This document shows positions 7,391 through 16,626 of a DNA stretch of 64,000 bases, in pieces. This DNA is from Microbulbifer okhotskensis (GTDB taxonomy: Bacteria > Pseudomonadota > Gammaproteobacteria > Pseudomonadales > Cellvibrionaceae): positions 33,558 through 97,557 of the forward strand of contig NZ_JALBWM010000004.1 in the NCBI RefSeq assembly GCF_023895975.1. Reading direction: 5' to 3'. The notes under the pieces were generated by a model, which searched no databases, was not told the origin of the DNA, and saw only the letters and a list, made by a program, of their open reading frames with translations. Numbering within the stretch: the first letter of the stretch is position 1; each line of letters begins with the position of its first letter. The translations under genes and the position numbers were made by a program.

Positions 7391-7509
7391 AAAAAAATGC
7401 CCCGGACTTGGGGGAGTACCGGGGCAAACATCTGACTTCCTTGGGGGATGATGACGCATTCCAACGATCTTGCCTTTTTAGAGGGCTTGTCGCCGGAACA
7501 GTTCCACGG
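7391..7509 (-). ncRNA. Candidate small RNA C downstream of polA
   Basis: On the minus strand an intrinsic terminator has an 8-bp stem TGCCCCGG/CCGGGGCA that extends by three pairs past a one-base bulge. Its loop is C-rich (CCCCCA) and seven U follow. About 15 bases upstream lies a second C-rich segment, CATCCCCCAAGG. A small hairpin (GGAA/TTCC) lies near 7495-7505. The locus follows polA in the same direction, as spf (Spot 42) follows polA in E. coli. The 5' end is unknown and could reach the long hairpin at 7585-7628. The terminator may also serve polA itself. Confidence 0.45.
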
Positions 7510-7584
7510 ATTTTCAAAAAGAACGCATAAACGCCTAATAAAACACACAAAATGGCATTTTATTCATCAAAATATATCTATATG

Positions 7585-7628
7585 CGCCAACTGATTCTGT
7601 TCGATACTTATCGAACTCTCAGCTGGCG
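7585..7628 (-). other. Long imperfect hairpin just after polA
   Basis: A 44-base structure 16 bases after the polA stop. The outer 10-bp stem is CGCCAGCTGA/TCAGTTGGCG (one G·U pair) and the inner 7-bp stem is GTTCGAT/ATCGAAC with loop AAGT. A 2/4 internal loop separates the two stems. No U-run follows, so it is not an ordinary terminator; it may be an RNA 3'-end protector, a processing site or part of RNA C. Confidence 0.6.
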
Positions 7629-7644
7629 GAGAATATAACGATCG

Positions 7645-10383
7645 TTAGTGCGCCTGATCCCAATCCTTGCCCTGTCCCAAGTCCACAATCAGAGGAACAT
7701 GGAGCTCTGCGGCGCCCTGCATCAACTCGACGATACCCTCGGCCACTCTGTCGATTTCGTCTTTGGGGACCTCGAGCACTAGCTCATCGTGAACCTGCAT
7801 AATCAACTTGGTGGTTAGCTTTTGCTCGCTGAGCCAGGCATCGACGGCGATCATAGCCCGCTTGATAATATCGGCAGCTGTACCCTGCATGGGTGCATTA
7901 ATCGCAGTGCGTTCCGCAGCCTGACGCTGCATGCCGTTGCGCGAGTTGATCTCCGGTAAGTACAGGCGGCGTCCAAATAGAGTCTCCACATAGCCCTTCT
8001 CTGCAGCCTGGGCACGGGTATCCTCCATATAGCGCAGCACTCCGGGGTAACGCTCGAAATAGCGGTCGATATAAGCCTGTGCATCGCGACGCGGAATATC
8101 CAGCTGCTTGGCCAAGCCAAAAGCCGACATACCATAAATCAAGCCAAAGTTGATCGCCTTGGCGCGGCGGCGCTGTTCATCGGTCACCTCATTCTGAGCC
8201 ACTTCAAATACTTCCGCCGCCGTTGCACGGTGAATGTCAGCACCATGGGCGAACGCATCCACTAAGCCCTTGTCACCGGACAGGTGCGCCATAATACGCA
8301 GTTCGATCTGAGAGTAATCCGCTGCAATGATTTTGCTGCCGCCGTTGATACGTGGGTCTGCGGTAAAGGCACGACGAATACGGCGCCCCTCCTCAGTGCG
8401 GATGGGAATATTCTGCAGATTGGGGTCGCTGGAGGACAGACGCCCGGTGGCCGCCACCGCCTGATGGTAGGAGGTGTGTACCCGACCAGTGGCGGGATCA
8501 ATCATCTTCGGCAGCTTATCGGTATAGGTATTTTTCAGTTTGGCCAGACCGCGATACTGCATAATCAACGCCGGTAACTCATGGTTATGAGCCAGCTCCT
8601 GCAGTACGGCCTCCGCCGTTGACGGCGCCCCCTTAGGCGTTTTCTTGATTACCGGAATCTGCAGTTTCTCAAAGAGTATGACCCCCAGTTGCTTGGTAGA
8701 ACCTAAATTGAACTCTTCACCGGCAGCCTCGTAGGCCTTCTGCTCCAGCTCGTGCATCTTCTGCTCCAACTCAGCACTTTGTACTGCCAGCATCTTCGCA
8801 TCTATGTAAGCACCATTGCGCTCCATGCGCGCGAGTACCGGCAACAGCGGCATCTCAATCTCATCGAGAACCTTCAGCAAAGTCGGCTCGCGCTCCAGGC
8901 GTGTATTCAGCTCATGGTGTAAGCGCAGGGTGATATCCGCATCCTCAGCCGCATAGGGGCCCGCCTGGTCCAGCTCAATCTGGTTAAAAGTGAGCTGCTT
9001 GGCGCCTTTTCCGGCGATATCTTCAAAATGTACCGTGTGTTCACCCAGGTACTTGAGCGCCAAGCTGTCCATATCGTGACGGCTACCGGTACTGTCGAGC
9101 ACATAGGACTCCAGCATGGAGTCACGCGAGATACCGCGCAGTTCGATATCGTAGTTAGCCAGGATGTGGCTGTCGTATTTAAGATTCTGCCCTACTTTTT
9201 TCTGTTGTTCGTCTTCCAGCAATGGCTTCAGTTTCGCCATTACTTCATCGAATGGCAGTTGCTCCGGGGCGCCCATGTAATCGTGGCTAAGGGGAACATA
9301 AGCGGCACGGTAGGGTTCTACAGCGAACGACACCCCCACTAATTTTGCCTGCATGTAGTTAAGACTGGTAGTTTCGGTATCGAAGGCAAAGATATCTGAG
9401 CCTTTGAGCTGCTGCAGCCAGCTGTCAAATTCTGCCATTTCAGTAACAATGACATAGTCGCGCTCAACCGCCTCAGCCATAGCCTCATCGACCTCTTCAC
9501 GAGTCAGTTCTTCCTGCCAGCCACGGAACTCACTGTGCGTGAATAGCTCGATCAATGCCTCAGTATCAGGCCCTAAGTTGTGCAGGTCCTGTGGGTGGTA
9601 AGGCATCTCTACATCGGTCTTGATTGTGGCCAGCTTGTATGAGAGCTCCGCCGCTTCGCGGTGTTCTTCCATTTTTTTGCCGAGGGTTTTGGAACCACGA
9701 AAACCCAGTGGTGCTATTGCATCCAGATCCGCATATATATCCTTGAGCCCACCGAGGTTCTGCAACAGCGCCAATGCAGTCTTTTCACCGACCCCAGGTA
9801 CGCCGGGGATATTGTCAGACTTGTCCCCCATCAGCGCGAGGAAGTCGATAATCAATTCGGGGCCAACTCCAAATTTCTTTGTAACACCCTCGCCGTCCAT
9901 CTCTGTGTTGTTCATGGTGTTCACCAGGGTGACACCGGGACGCACCAGCTGCGCCATATCTTTGTCACCGGTGGAAATAATCACCTGCTGTCCCTGGCGC
10001 TGGGCCTCCAGCGCCAGGGTGCCGATCACATCATCCGCTTCAACCCCGTCGATAACCAAGCGCGGCAAACCCATGGCATCAATAATGTCGTGAATCGGTT
10101 GAATCTGCTCACGTAGATCATCAGGCATCGGCGGACGATGGGACTTGTATTCAGCAAACATCTCATCGCGAAAAGTCTTACCCTTGGCATCAAATACCAC
10201 TACTACGGGGCTATCCGGGTGCTCCCTCAGGTGTCGACGCAGCATGCTGATCACACCGCGTACTGCACCGGTGGGTCGGCCCTGGCTGGTGGTCAGCGGA
10301 GGCAGGGCGTGGAAGGCGCGGTACAAATAGGAGGAGCCATCCACCAGAATCAACGGGGCGGCTGAGTTGCTTTGTTTACTCAT
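7645..10383 (-). CDS. polA: DNA polymerase I
   Basis: A 912-residue, full-length three-domain enzyme. The 5' nuclease domain (about 1-290) contains [22 protein letters not shown] and the [10 protein letters not shown] helix-hairpin-helix. The 3'-5' exonuclease domain (about 310-500) keeps FDTETTSLN and [10 protein letters not shown], so proofreading looks intact. The polymerase domain holds motif [10 protein letters not shown], motif [15 protein letters not shown] and motif [11 protein letters not shown]. It carries out Okazaki fragment maturation and repair synthesis. It is transcribed toward prs and the candidate small RNAs, and separated by 322 bases from the divergent small exported protein gene. 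The ATG at 10381-10383 gives the standard [18 protein letters not shown] start. Confidence 0.98.
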   Translation of the reverse strand: MSKQSNSAAPLILVDGSSYLYRAFHALPPLTTSQGRPTGAVRGVISMLRRHLREHPDSPVVVVFDAKGKTFRDEMFAEYKSHRPPMPDDLREQIQPIHDIIDAMGLPRLVIDGVEADDVIGTLALEAQRQGQQVIISTGDKDMAQLVRPGVTLVNTMNNTEMDGEGVTKKFGVGPELIIDFLALMGDKSDNIPGVPGVGEKTALALLQNLGGLKDIYADLDAIAPLGFRGSKTLGKKMEEHREAAELSYKLATIKTDVEMPYHPQDLHNLGPDTEALIELFTHSEFRGWQEELTREEVDEAMAEAVERDYVIVTEMAEFDSWLQQLKGSDIFAFDTETTSLNYMQAKLVGVSFAVEPYRAAYVPLSHDYMGAPEQLPFDEVMAKLKPLLEDEQQKKVGQNLKYDSHILANYDIELRGISRDSMLESYVLDSTGSRHDMDSLALKYLGEHTVHFEDIAGKGAKQLTFNQIELDQAGPYAAEDADITLRLHHELNTRLEREPTLLKVLDEIEMPLLPVLARMERNGAYIDAKMLAVQSAELEQKMHELEQKAYEAAGEEFNLGSTKQLGVILFEKLQIPVIKKTPKGAPSTAEAVLQELAHNHELPALIMQYRGLAKLKNTYTDKLPKMIDPATGRVHTSYHQAVAATGRLSSSDPNLQNIPIRTEEGRRIRRAFTADPRINGGSKIIAADYSQIELRIMAHLSGDKGLVDAFAHGADIHRATAAEVFEVAQNEVTDEQRRRAKAINFGLIYGMSAFGLAKQLDIPRRDAQAYIDRYFERYPGVLRYMEDTRAQAAEKGYVETLFGRRLYLPEINSRNGMQRQAAERTAINAPMQGTAADIIKRAMIAVDAWLSEQKLTTKLIMQVHDELVLEVPKDEIDRVAEGIVELMQGAAELHVPLIVDLGQGKDWDQAH

Positions 10384-10705
10384 AAATTACGGGATTCTTG
10401 CTTGCTTAGTTTGGCGCTCATGGCGCGCGGCAGGCCGATAGGATAACGCCCTTCGCACAGTTTTTCCGCTCGCTAATGCCCTGTACAAAGTGCAATTGCA
10501 CAAAAGCCCACTCATCTCAACGCACAAGTTAAAACTATCGGCGCAACAGCCTCACCAAATCTTCAGGCTTGTCTAGTCTTGCCGGTAGCGACCCATGCGT
10601 TCGCTATCCCCCGGAAATTAAATCTGCTCAGGCTGCCAGCAGGCAGTCGGAAACCTTTTTTTCCGAAAAATTGAAATCCCTGATGTTGAAGGAAGGATTC
10701 TAAAG
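10384..10705. other. Intergenic region between divergent polA and small exported protein gene
   Basis: No convincing gene. It must hold the polA promoter and that of the plus-strand gene. The only notable element is a perfect 12-bp palindrome, GTGCAATTGCAC, at 10490-10501. A GGAAGG ribosome-binding site for the plus-strand gene lies near its right end. Confidence 0.6.
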
Positions 10706-10999
10706 ATGAGAGGAGTGATACCTGCGGCCCTACTGCTGACCGTCAATGTACTGGCTATTCCCGCCAGTGCATTTTCGGATTGCGATACTGGGCTTACTAC
10801 CCAGGCTGGGACAGCCGGGGAAGCGCAAGCCAAGCGACCAGAGGAAAGGAACCCCGAGCTTATGCTCAAACAAGCCATGCGTGAAAAGGAAAATGACCTG
10901 CTGCAAAGGCAGATGCGCCATCTTGAAAAACTACAGCAGCAGGCTGAGCGAAATGCTGTCCGCACAGAGAAGCTCCAGGAGATAAAAGACAGATCCTGA
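10706..10999 (+). CDS. Small exported coiled-coil protein, unknown
   Basis: A 97-residue protein starting at ATG 10706 after GGAAGG. Residues 1-22 form a signal peptide (MRGVIPAALLLTVNVLAIPA…SAFS). The mature part is strongly charged and helical with Gln/Glu/Arg-rich heptads (LLQRQMRHLEKLQQQAER), consistent with a coiled coil. There is one early Cys (SDCDTG). It has no recognised domain. It stands alone between polA and znuA and ends before a hairpin. Confidence 0.6.
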   Translation: MRGVIPAALLLTVNVLAIPASAFSDCDTGLTTQAGTAGEAQAKRPEERNPELMLKQAMREKENDLLQRQMRHLEKLQQQAERNAVRTEKLQEIKDRS

Positions 11000-11020
11000 C
11001 ATCGCCTCGGTTACTGCAAT

Positions 11021-11050
11021 CCCGCCCGCCGACTTGGGCCTTGGGCGGGG
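11021..11050 (+). terminator. Terminator-like hairpin
   Basis: A stem CCCGCCC/GGGCGGG with a 15-base loop, followed by GTTATTAT on the plus strand. It lies 22 bases after the small exported protein stop and before the convergent znuA end. The U tract is weak. Confidence 0.5.
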
Positions 11051-11084
11051 TTATTATGCTTCCCGCTACGCCTTGGAATTACTT

Positions 11085-11963
11085 TTAATCCCCACCATTG
11101 TCGGGAATCTCGCTCAAACAGCTGCGGGCCTGGGTGAGGAGCGACTCAATCAGGTCTCGATAGTTGGCGTCGGGGCCAAGCTGCTCACCCAATGGGTCCA
11201 ATGCGGCATAACGTAATCCCAGGTTCTCCGCCAGCTGACGGTCGCGGTCATTGGCGGGTACTTCCCCAAACAGGCAACCATTGCCAACCGAGGAAAGCGC
11301 TAACATCGCCCTGGCACCATGTCCGCCACCACTGCCATCGCCGAGGGGGAGTGTCACCACGCCCGCTGAACCAAAGAAATGACCATAGGCATCGTGGGTA
11401 ACAACGATAGGCACTTGGCGATACCCGTACAAAGCCCGGTCGAGCACCTTTTGTAAATTTGCCATAGCGCTGGAAAATACCCTCGCGCGCCTTATAAACA
11501 GCTCTGCCTGCTGTGGGCGCAGTTCTGCCAAGCGCTGAGCAATCTGTGCCGCCGCTATTGCGGCATTGCGGGGGCGCAGCCAGAGGTGGGGATCTGAGGG
11601 GCTGGCCCCCTGATATTCAAAAGCGCTCCCCCCCAGTAATTGCATTCGCTTTTCGATAGGTAGCAAAGCTGCCTGCTTAGCCAGCACCCCCTCCATTTGT
11701 GGTCCCAACCACACCAGCAACAGGGCTCGCTCCAGCGCAGCCCGATCTGAAACGCTAGGCGCATAGTGGTGCGGGTCAGCACCTTCGATAAGCACCCGTA
11801 TCGGAATATCACCACCGGTGATCTCCTGGGCAATCAACGCCAGGGGACGTACGCTGACAACCAGCGCGCGCTCCTCACCGGCATCAGGTTTACTGCAAGC
11901 CCCTAGGCTGAGAACGAGCAATAACATCAAAGAGTACTTAATACGGCATTTGAACGGAGGCAT
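11085..11963 (-). CDS. znuA: Zinc ABC transporter substrate-binding lipoprotein ZnuA
   Basis: A 292-residue cluster A-I (ZnuA/TroA) binding protein. It has a lipoprotein signal (LLLVLSLGAC, lipobox LGAC). Candidate zinc ligands sit in EGADPHHYAPS, SDPHLWLRP and VTHDAYGHFF, and an acidic residue in the C-lobe. The His-rich charged loop of E. coli ZnuA is not evident. It captures periplasmic zinc and hands it to ZnuB. It is divergent from znuCB across a palindromic site that may bind Zur. Start: ATG 11961-11963 (MPPFKCRIKYS) is chosen; ATG 11970-11972 is also possible, and longer in-frame extensions would overlap the operator. Confidence 0.92.
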   Translation of the reverse strand: MPPFKCRIKYSLMLLLVLSLGACSKPDAGEERALVVSVRPLALIAQEITGGDIPIRVLIEGADPHHYAPSVSDRAALERALLLVWLGPQMEGVLAKQAALLPIEKRMQLLGGSAFEYQGASPSDPHLWLRPRNAAIAAAQIAQRLAELRPQQAELFIRRARVFSSAMANLQKVLDRALYGYRQVPIVVTHDAYGHFFGSAGVVTLPLGDGSGGGHGARAMLALSSVGNGCLFGEVPANDRDRQLAENLGLRYAALDPLGEQLGPDANYRDLIESLLTQARSCLSEIPDNGGD

Positions 11964-11986
11964 AAGAAACATTAGGCGAAGCAAAA

Positions 11987-12003
11987 TTGCGATATAATCA
12001 CAA
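11987..12003. promoter_or_regulatory. Candidate Zur operator between znuA and znuCB
   Basis: A 17-base imperfect palindrome, TTGCGATATAATCACAA (six of seven half-site positions match), lies in the divergent region between znuA and znuC. Its TATAAT-like centre resembles gammaproteobacterial Zur boxes in character. The placement is the classical one for zinc-repressed znu genes. No zur gene is present in the window, so the regulator is inferred. Confidence 0.4.
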
Positions 12004-12076
12004 CCGGCCCCAAGCCGCCAGTCCAGTCGGCCATGATCGGTGTGCTGCACCAGTGCCATTAAGCCAAATACCTTAT

Positions 12077-12892
12077 ATGTTTCCCCTCGGAGATTGCACC
12101 CTGAACCCACTCCAGCCGCTTATCACTGCTGACAATATCGCCCTGTTGGTGGGCGGCAGGCAGCTACTCAAGGACATCACGGTTGAATTGTCGCAAGGCG
12201 AGATTGTCACCTTAATCGGCCCCAATGGTGCTGGAAAGACCACCCTACTACGTCTTTTACTGGGCCTCAGCCAACCGAGTCAGGGCCGTATTTGGCGCAG
12301 AGAGGGGCTGCGCATTGGTTACATGCCCCAAAGGCTGCATATCGATGGCTCTATGCCGATGTCGGTGGAGCGCTTCCTGCAACTGGGCCAGCCGAGGATG
12401 AAGTTGTCCCAAGCCAGGTCGGCCCTGCAAAGAGTCGGTGCCGAACAATTGATCGGCGCCACACTTGCCAATCTGTCTGGAGGCGAAATGCAGCGGGTAT
12501 TACTCGCTCGGGCGGCATCGCGCAAGCCCCAGCTATTGGTACTCGATGAACCAACTCAGGGGGTCGATGTGGGTGGGCAGAGTGAGCTGTATCAACTGAT
12601 TGCTACACTTCGCGACGAACTGGACTGTGGTGTTTTACTGGTTTCCCACGACCTCCATCTGGTAATGGCTGCCACTGACCGGGTTCTTTGCCTCAACCAG
12701 CATATCTGTTGCCACGGCCACCCCGAGCAGGTGAGCCGCCATCCAGCCTATCTGGAGTTATTCGGCGACAAAGTGGCGCCATATACTCACCAGCACAACC
12801 ACCAACACAAACTGAGTGGTGATATTGCAGTGGCTGGCAACACGTCTAACCGACACCCAGACTCAACCCCAAAAAATAAAGAGCAAAAATAA
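12077..12892 (+). CDS. znuC: Zinc ABC transporter ATP-binding protein ZnuC
   Basis: A 271-residue ATPase with Walker A GPNGAGKTT, signature LSGGEMQRV, Walker B LLVLDEPTQGVD and the H-loop SHDLH. The C-terminus carries a His-rich segment (THQHNHQHK), common in zinc transporter ATPases and possibly a metal sensor or buffer. It energises ZnuB. The ATG at 12077 is chosen; an earlier TTG at 11987 would start within the operator, and a later CTG (NPLQPL) is also conceivable. It is followed directly by znuB, whose GTG is adjacent to the TAA. In Pseudomonas the zur homologue sits between znuA and znuC; here it does not. Confidence 0.93.
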   Translation: MFPLGDCTLNPLQPLITADNIALLVGGRQLLKDITVELSQGEIVTLIGPNGAGKTTLLRLLLGLSQPSQGRIWRREGLRIGYMPQRLHIDGSMPMSVERFLQLGQPRMKLSQARSALQRVGAEQLIGATLANLSGGEMQRVLLARAASRKPQLLVLDEPTQGVDVGGQSELYQLIATLRDELDCGVLLVSHDLHLVMAATDRVLCLNQHICCHGHPEQVSRHPAYLELFGDKVAPYTHQHNHQHKLSGDIAVAGNTSNRHPDSTPKNKEQK

Positions 12893-13693
12893 GTGGTCGA
12901 TTTCGGCGAATTACTGCAAAGCCAATTTCTCTGGTACGCCCTCGCCGCCGGCCTGTTGGTCGCCATTATTAGCGGTCCCTTGGGATGCTTCGCTGTATGG
13001 CGACGTATGGCCTATTTTGGTGACACCCTCGCACACTCCGCTCTGCTGGGCGTTACGCTCGGTTTTGTATTTCAAATAATGCCAACCCTCGCGGTAGGGA
13101 TTACCTGTTGCGCACTCGCTTTACTGTTGATGTATCTGCAGCGCCGCCAGAAACTGGCGGTAGACACCCTACTCGGTATCCTGTCTCACTCAATGCTGGC
13201 ATTGGGGATTGTCACTGTCAGCTTCTTCCAGATTAAAGTGGATTTGCTGTCTCTATTATTGGGAGATCTGCTCGCCGTGAGCAGTCAGGATCTGGTATTG
13301 ATGGCCATTGCCGCCTCGGCAATCCTGATTTTGCTGTACTTTTTATGGGAACAGTTGTTGGCATTTACCCTTCATGAGGAGCTGGCTTCCGTCGAGGGCG
13401 TACCGGTAGAGCGCTTGCGCATCGCCCTGATGTTGATGTTGGCCATACTGATTGCCATCGCCATGAAAGTGGTGGGGGTGTTGTTAATTACCGCTCTTCT
13501 GATTATTCCTGCCGCTGCGGCGCGCAAATTATCCCGCACGCCGGAACGCATGGCAGTACTGGCCTCTATGATCGGCTGCCTTGCGGTAGTGCTCGGCCTC
13601 CTCGCCTCTGTCCTGTGGAATACCCCCGCAGGTCCTTCCATAGTCCTCGCCGCTGCAGTGTTCTTCCTCGCTTCACAAGCGCGCCCCACCTGA
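12893..13693 (+). CDS. znuB: Zinc ABC transporter permease ZnuB
   Basis: A 266-residue ABC-3 family integral membrane protein with about seven to eight hydrophobic segments and the family motifs GPLGCFAVWRRMAYFGDTLAHSALLG near the N-terminus and AIAMKVVGVLLI near residue 190. It forms the zinc channel with ZnuC. The gene starts with GTG immediately after the znuC stop, so the two are translationally linked. It ends about 230 bases before the TonB-dependent receptor. Confidence 0.94.
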   Translation: MVDFGELLQSQFLWYALAAGLLVAIISGPLGCFAVWRRMAYFGDTLAHSALLGVTLGFVFQIMPTLAVGITCCALALLLMYLQRRQKLAVDTLLGILSHSMLALGIVTVSFFQIKVDLLSLLLGDLLAVSSQDLVLMAIAASAILILLYFLWEQLLAFTLHEELASVEGVPVERLRIALMLMLAILIAIAMKVVGVLLITALLIIPAAAARKLSRTPERMAVLASMIGCLAVVLGLLASVLWNTPAGPSIVLAAAVFFLASQARPT

Positions 13694-13740
13694 TTAATCG
13701 GTGACGACAAACTCATCCTAAATTCCTATTCCTAAAAGGC

Positions 13741-13759
13741 AATTGTCGCAAATTGTCGC
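13741..13759. repeat. Short tandem repeat upstream of the TonB receptor
   Basis: Two copies of AATTGTCGC spaced 10 bases apart, one helical turn, lie between znuB and the TonB-dependent receptor. They could be a regulator site but are too short to assign. Confidence 0.35.
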
Positions 13760-13922
13760 CTTAATCCACCAAATAATGAGATTTTGGTCACCAATTTCCG
13801 CAATAAGCGGATGGCTAGCCATTCGCCAATTGTGTCAGTTTTCCGCCATTGCTAGTGTTGCCCGACGACCAGCCCCATTAGGCCAGTCACGGATAATGAC
13901 AATAAAATGGATGAGCAACGAT

Positions 13923-16535
13923 ATGGAAAAATTCTCTCTCCACCGCAAGGTATTAACAACTGCCATACTGGCTGCAACGGCAGCCACCACCCCGCAGGTA
14001 CTCTTTGCTGCTGAAGACCAGACGATGGAAGAAGTCGCCGTCGTGGGTTCGCGCATCAGCCGTAACTCGGAGTTCGAAACAGCCACACCTATCCAGGTTA
14101 TGGATCGTGAAGCCATTGAGAAATCCGGTTACACCAACCTGCAACAACTTTTTGAGAAAAACCCTGCTGCAGGTAACGGTACTTTTTCTACCCGCGGAAA
14201 CAATCAGGACTCCACCGCCAATGGCGCTGCGGCCGTGAGCCTGCGTGGTATGGGCGCCGATGCGACCCTGGTCTTGGTCAATGGTCGGCGCGTGGCTATC
14301 AGTGCTTTTGCCGAGAGCATCACCACCAGCTTTGTCGATATCAATAGTGTGCCACTCGCCGCCATTGAGCGAGTCGAAGTATTAAAGGACGGAGCTTCTG
14401 CGATCTACGGTTCCGATGCTGTCGCCGGTGTAGTGAACCTGGTGTTACGCAAGGACTTTGAGGGCGCTGAAGTCTCTGTCGATTACGGCGGTGCCGATGG
14501 CTACGACGAGCAATCAGTTTCTGCGATATGGGGGGTCAACGGTGATGAATCAAACCTAACTGTCATTTTTGATCACCATAAAAACAGCCGTCTATCCAGC
14601 ACCGAACGCAGTGGACTGGATACCGCCAATCAATCCAGCCGTGGTGGCATGGATTTCCGTTCCTCCAGAGGATATCCCGGCAGCTTCAGCGTTAATGGTA
14701 CTATTGTTCCCGATCCAAACTGTCCCGAGGAGCGTGATACTGGTGAGGTCTGTGTGTACGACTACGGCCCCTGGACGCTCATTACACCCGAAGCTGAGCG
14801 CACCGGCTTGATTATGCTGGGCCATACCCAGTTGACGGAAGGGGTGGAGTTCTTCAGCGAGATCGCTGTTCAACACAATACCTCAGTGGCGCAGGGCGCT
14901 CCCACGCCCCTGGACGGTGACGCAGGGCTCTACGTACTTGCAGATCACCCCAACAATCCGTTTGGCGAGGATGTGGATATTTTCCGCTATCGCACGGTAG
15001 ATGCCGGACCGCGCCAGTGGGATATCGAAACAGACAATCTGCGCGGTGTTTTTGGCCTGCGCGGTACTATCGCCGACTGGGACTGGGAGGCTTCCGTGCA
15101 GCGCGCTCGCAGTGAATCTACTCAGACCGGCGGCCGATCCCAGGGCTGGGTTCGTACCGACCTGCTACAAGAGGAAATTAATGCCGGACGCTACAATCCG
15201 TTTGGCGGCGTACAAAACCCCGATTCAGTGATTAATGACATCACTACGAGTCTAGTGCGTCAGGGAAAATCCGATCTCACCAGCTACGATTTTTCTATCA
15301 GCGGAGACCTGTTCGATACCGCTAATGGCACCATTGCTATGGCTGCGGGTCTGGAATACCGTGAAGAAAAAGCATCGGACACTCCGGACGACCAGTTTCA
15401 GCGCGGTTTGATTTTTGGCACTGAGTCAGTATCAGCTAATGCCAGCCGAGATATATCCTCAGCTTTTGTCGAGTTCGCTATTCCTCTTCCCGCTAGGTTC
15501 GACCTGACTTTGGCGGCTCGTTATGACGATTACAGTGATTTCGGCAGCACCACCAATCCTATGGCCAACTTGCTATGGACCGCGACGGATGCACTGTCTC
15601 TACGCGCTTCCTGGGGAACAGGCTTCCGCGCCCCCTCATTGGCACAAGTAGGTCTGGGCCCATCGCAGGAGTCTCTGTTCTTTATCGATTCCTATGGTTG
15701 CGAGGTTAATCCAACCTACTGTAATAGCACCGACTACAACATCATTTTCTCCGGTAATCCGGATCTGGATGCGGAAGAGTCCGAGTCTTATAATATCGGC
15801 GCCGTTTTTGAACCTATCGAAAACCTGCAACTATCTCTCGACTACTGGAATATCACTCAGGAAGGTAAGATTGACGAAGTTCCCTTCGGCTATATCTACA
15901 CCCTCTACTGCTGGGACCAGGACAGCACTGTGTGCCGCCGGGACACACCTCTCGATGGCGAGTCTCTCGGTGCCCTTCAGTCCATTGACAGCAGTTTCAC
16001 CAATATCGGTGAGCAAGAGGTCTCTGGTATTGATTTAAGTATTGTGTACAGCGGGATAGAACTGGTAGGTGGCGATCTGGGCCTGCGTTTGGACTACTCC
16101 TACCTGGCTGAATTTGAGCGTGTTGAGCTCAACTCTTCCGGCAACGCTTTTATCACTCGTGACTTAGCGGGGGAGTATGAATACCCTCAACACCGCTGGA
16201 ACGCTACCGCGGACTGGACTTTTGACACCTTCGGCTTTAGTGCAGGGCTTAGCTATATCGGTGAATTTGAGGATACCCCGGATATCGATTTCGATGGCAC
16301 CCTCGATTACGACACCAACAGCTCTCGTACTGTGGACTCTTTCCTCACCATGAACCTACAAGCTCGTTACACCGGCCTGGAAAATATGGTGCTGAGCCTC
16401 GGTGCGGATAATATCCTGGATGAAGAGCCACCCTTCGCGATCGGTGACGGTAATTCAGACCTCTATGGCTATGTCGAATCACAGCACGACCCACGCGGCC
16501 GCTTTATCTATGGCAAAATGACTTACAGCTTCTAA
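13923..16535 (+). CDS. TonB-dependent outer membrane receptor
   Basis: An 870-residue receptor with a signal peptide (start MEKFSLHRKVLT, cleavage near LFAAEDQ). A TonB box-like segment (EEVAVVGSRI) precedes a plug domain with SLRGMGADATLVLVNGRR and DINSVPLAAIERVEVLKDGA. A large beta-barrel ends in an aromatic residue (KMTYSF), the usual outer-membrane assembly signal. Several extracellular-loop Cys pairs are visible. Such receptors import iron chelates, oligosaccharides, peptides or zinc. It follows znuCB on the same strand but lacks an obvious His-rich loop, so a zinc role is only possible. Upstream in-frame starts at 13743 and 13911 exist; 13923 is chosen because it begins the signal peptide. 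Confidence 0.9.
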   Translation: MEKFSLHRKVLTTAILAATAATTPQVLFAAEDQTMEEVAVVGSRISRNSEFETATPIQVMDREAIEKSGYTNLQQLFEKNPAAGNGTFSTRGNNQDSTANGAAAVSLRGMGADATLVLVNGRRVAISAFAESITTSFVDINSVPLAAIERVEVLKDGASAIYGSDAVAGVVNLVLRKDFEGAEVSVDYGGADGYDEQSVSAIWGVNGDESNLTVIFDHHKNSRLSSTERSGLDTANQSSRGGMDFRSSRGYPGSFSVNGTIVPDPNCPEERDTGEVCVYDYGPWTLITPEAERTGLIMLGHTQLTEGVEFFSEIAVQHNTSVAQGAPTPLDGDAGLYVLADHPNNPFGEDVDIFRYRTVDAGPRQWDIETDNLRGVFGLRGTIADWDWEASVQRARSESTQTGGRSQGWVRTDLLQEEINAGRYNPFGGVQNPDSVINDITTSLVRQGKSDLTSYDFSISGDLFDTANGTIAMAAGLEYREEKASDTPDDQFQRGLIFGTESVSANASRDISSAFVEFAIPLPARFDLTLAARYDDYSDFGSTTNPMANLLWTATDALSLRASWGTGFRAPSLAQVGLGPSQESLFFIDSYGCEVNPTYCNSTDYNIIFSGNPDLDAEESESYNIGAVFEPIENLQLSLDYWNITQEGKIDEVPFGYIYTLYCWDQDSTVCRRDTPLDGESLGALQSIDSSFTNIGEQEVSGIDLSIVYSGIELVGGDLGLRLDYSYLAEFERVELNSSGNAFITRDLAGEYEYPQHRWNATADWTFDTFGFSAGLSYIGEFEDTPDIDFDGTLDYDTNSSRTVDSFLTMNLQARYTGLENMVLSLGADNILDEEPPFAIGDGNSDLYGYVESQHDPRGRFIYGKMTYSF

Positions 16536-16561
16536 AAGCTAGTAGGAATTGGTTGCCAGAT

Positions 16562-16590
16562 AAAAAGGGAAGCCTGTGGCTTCCCTTTTT
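16562..16590 (+). terminator. Intrinsic terminator after TonB receptor
   Basis: A stem AAAAGGGAAGCC/GGCTTCCCTTTT with a 3-base loop, followed by U on the plus strand. The symmetrical A/T flanks mean it can also stop the minus-strand small-protein operon that ends just to its right. Confidence 0.85.
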
Positions 16591-16626
16591 ATCCCTTGGA
16601 TACAGCGTTATTCTTGTACATAGTTA

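Noticed and set aside
7105..7550. Two or three short minus-strand frames between prs and polA
   Set aside because: No ribosome-binding sites, unusual composition (many Cys/Trp/His), and overlap with the RNA C terminator. Treated as non-coding.
10490..10501. Perfect palindrome GTGCAATTGCAC between polA and the small exported gene
   Set aside because: Twelve bases without a second copy or known regulator match is not enough to call an operator; noted only in the intergenic entry.
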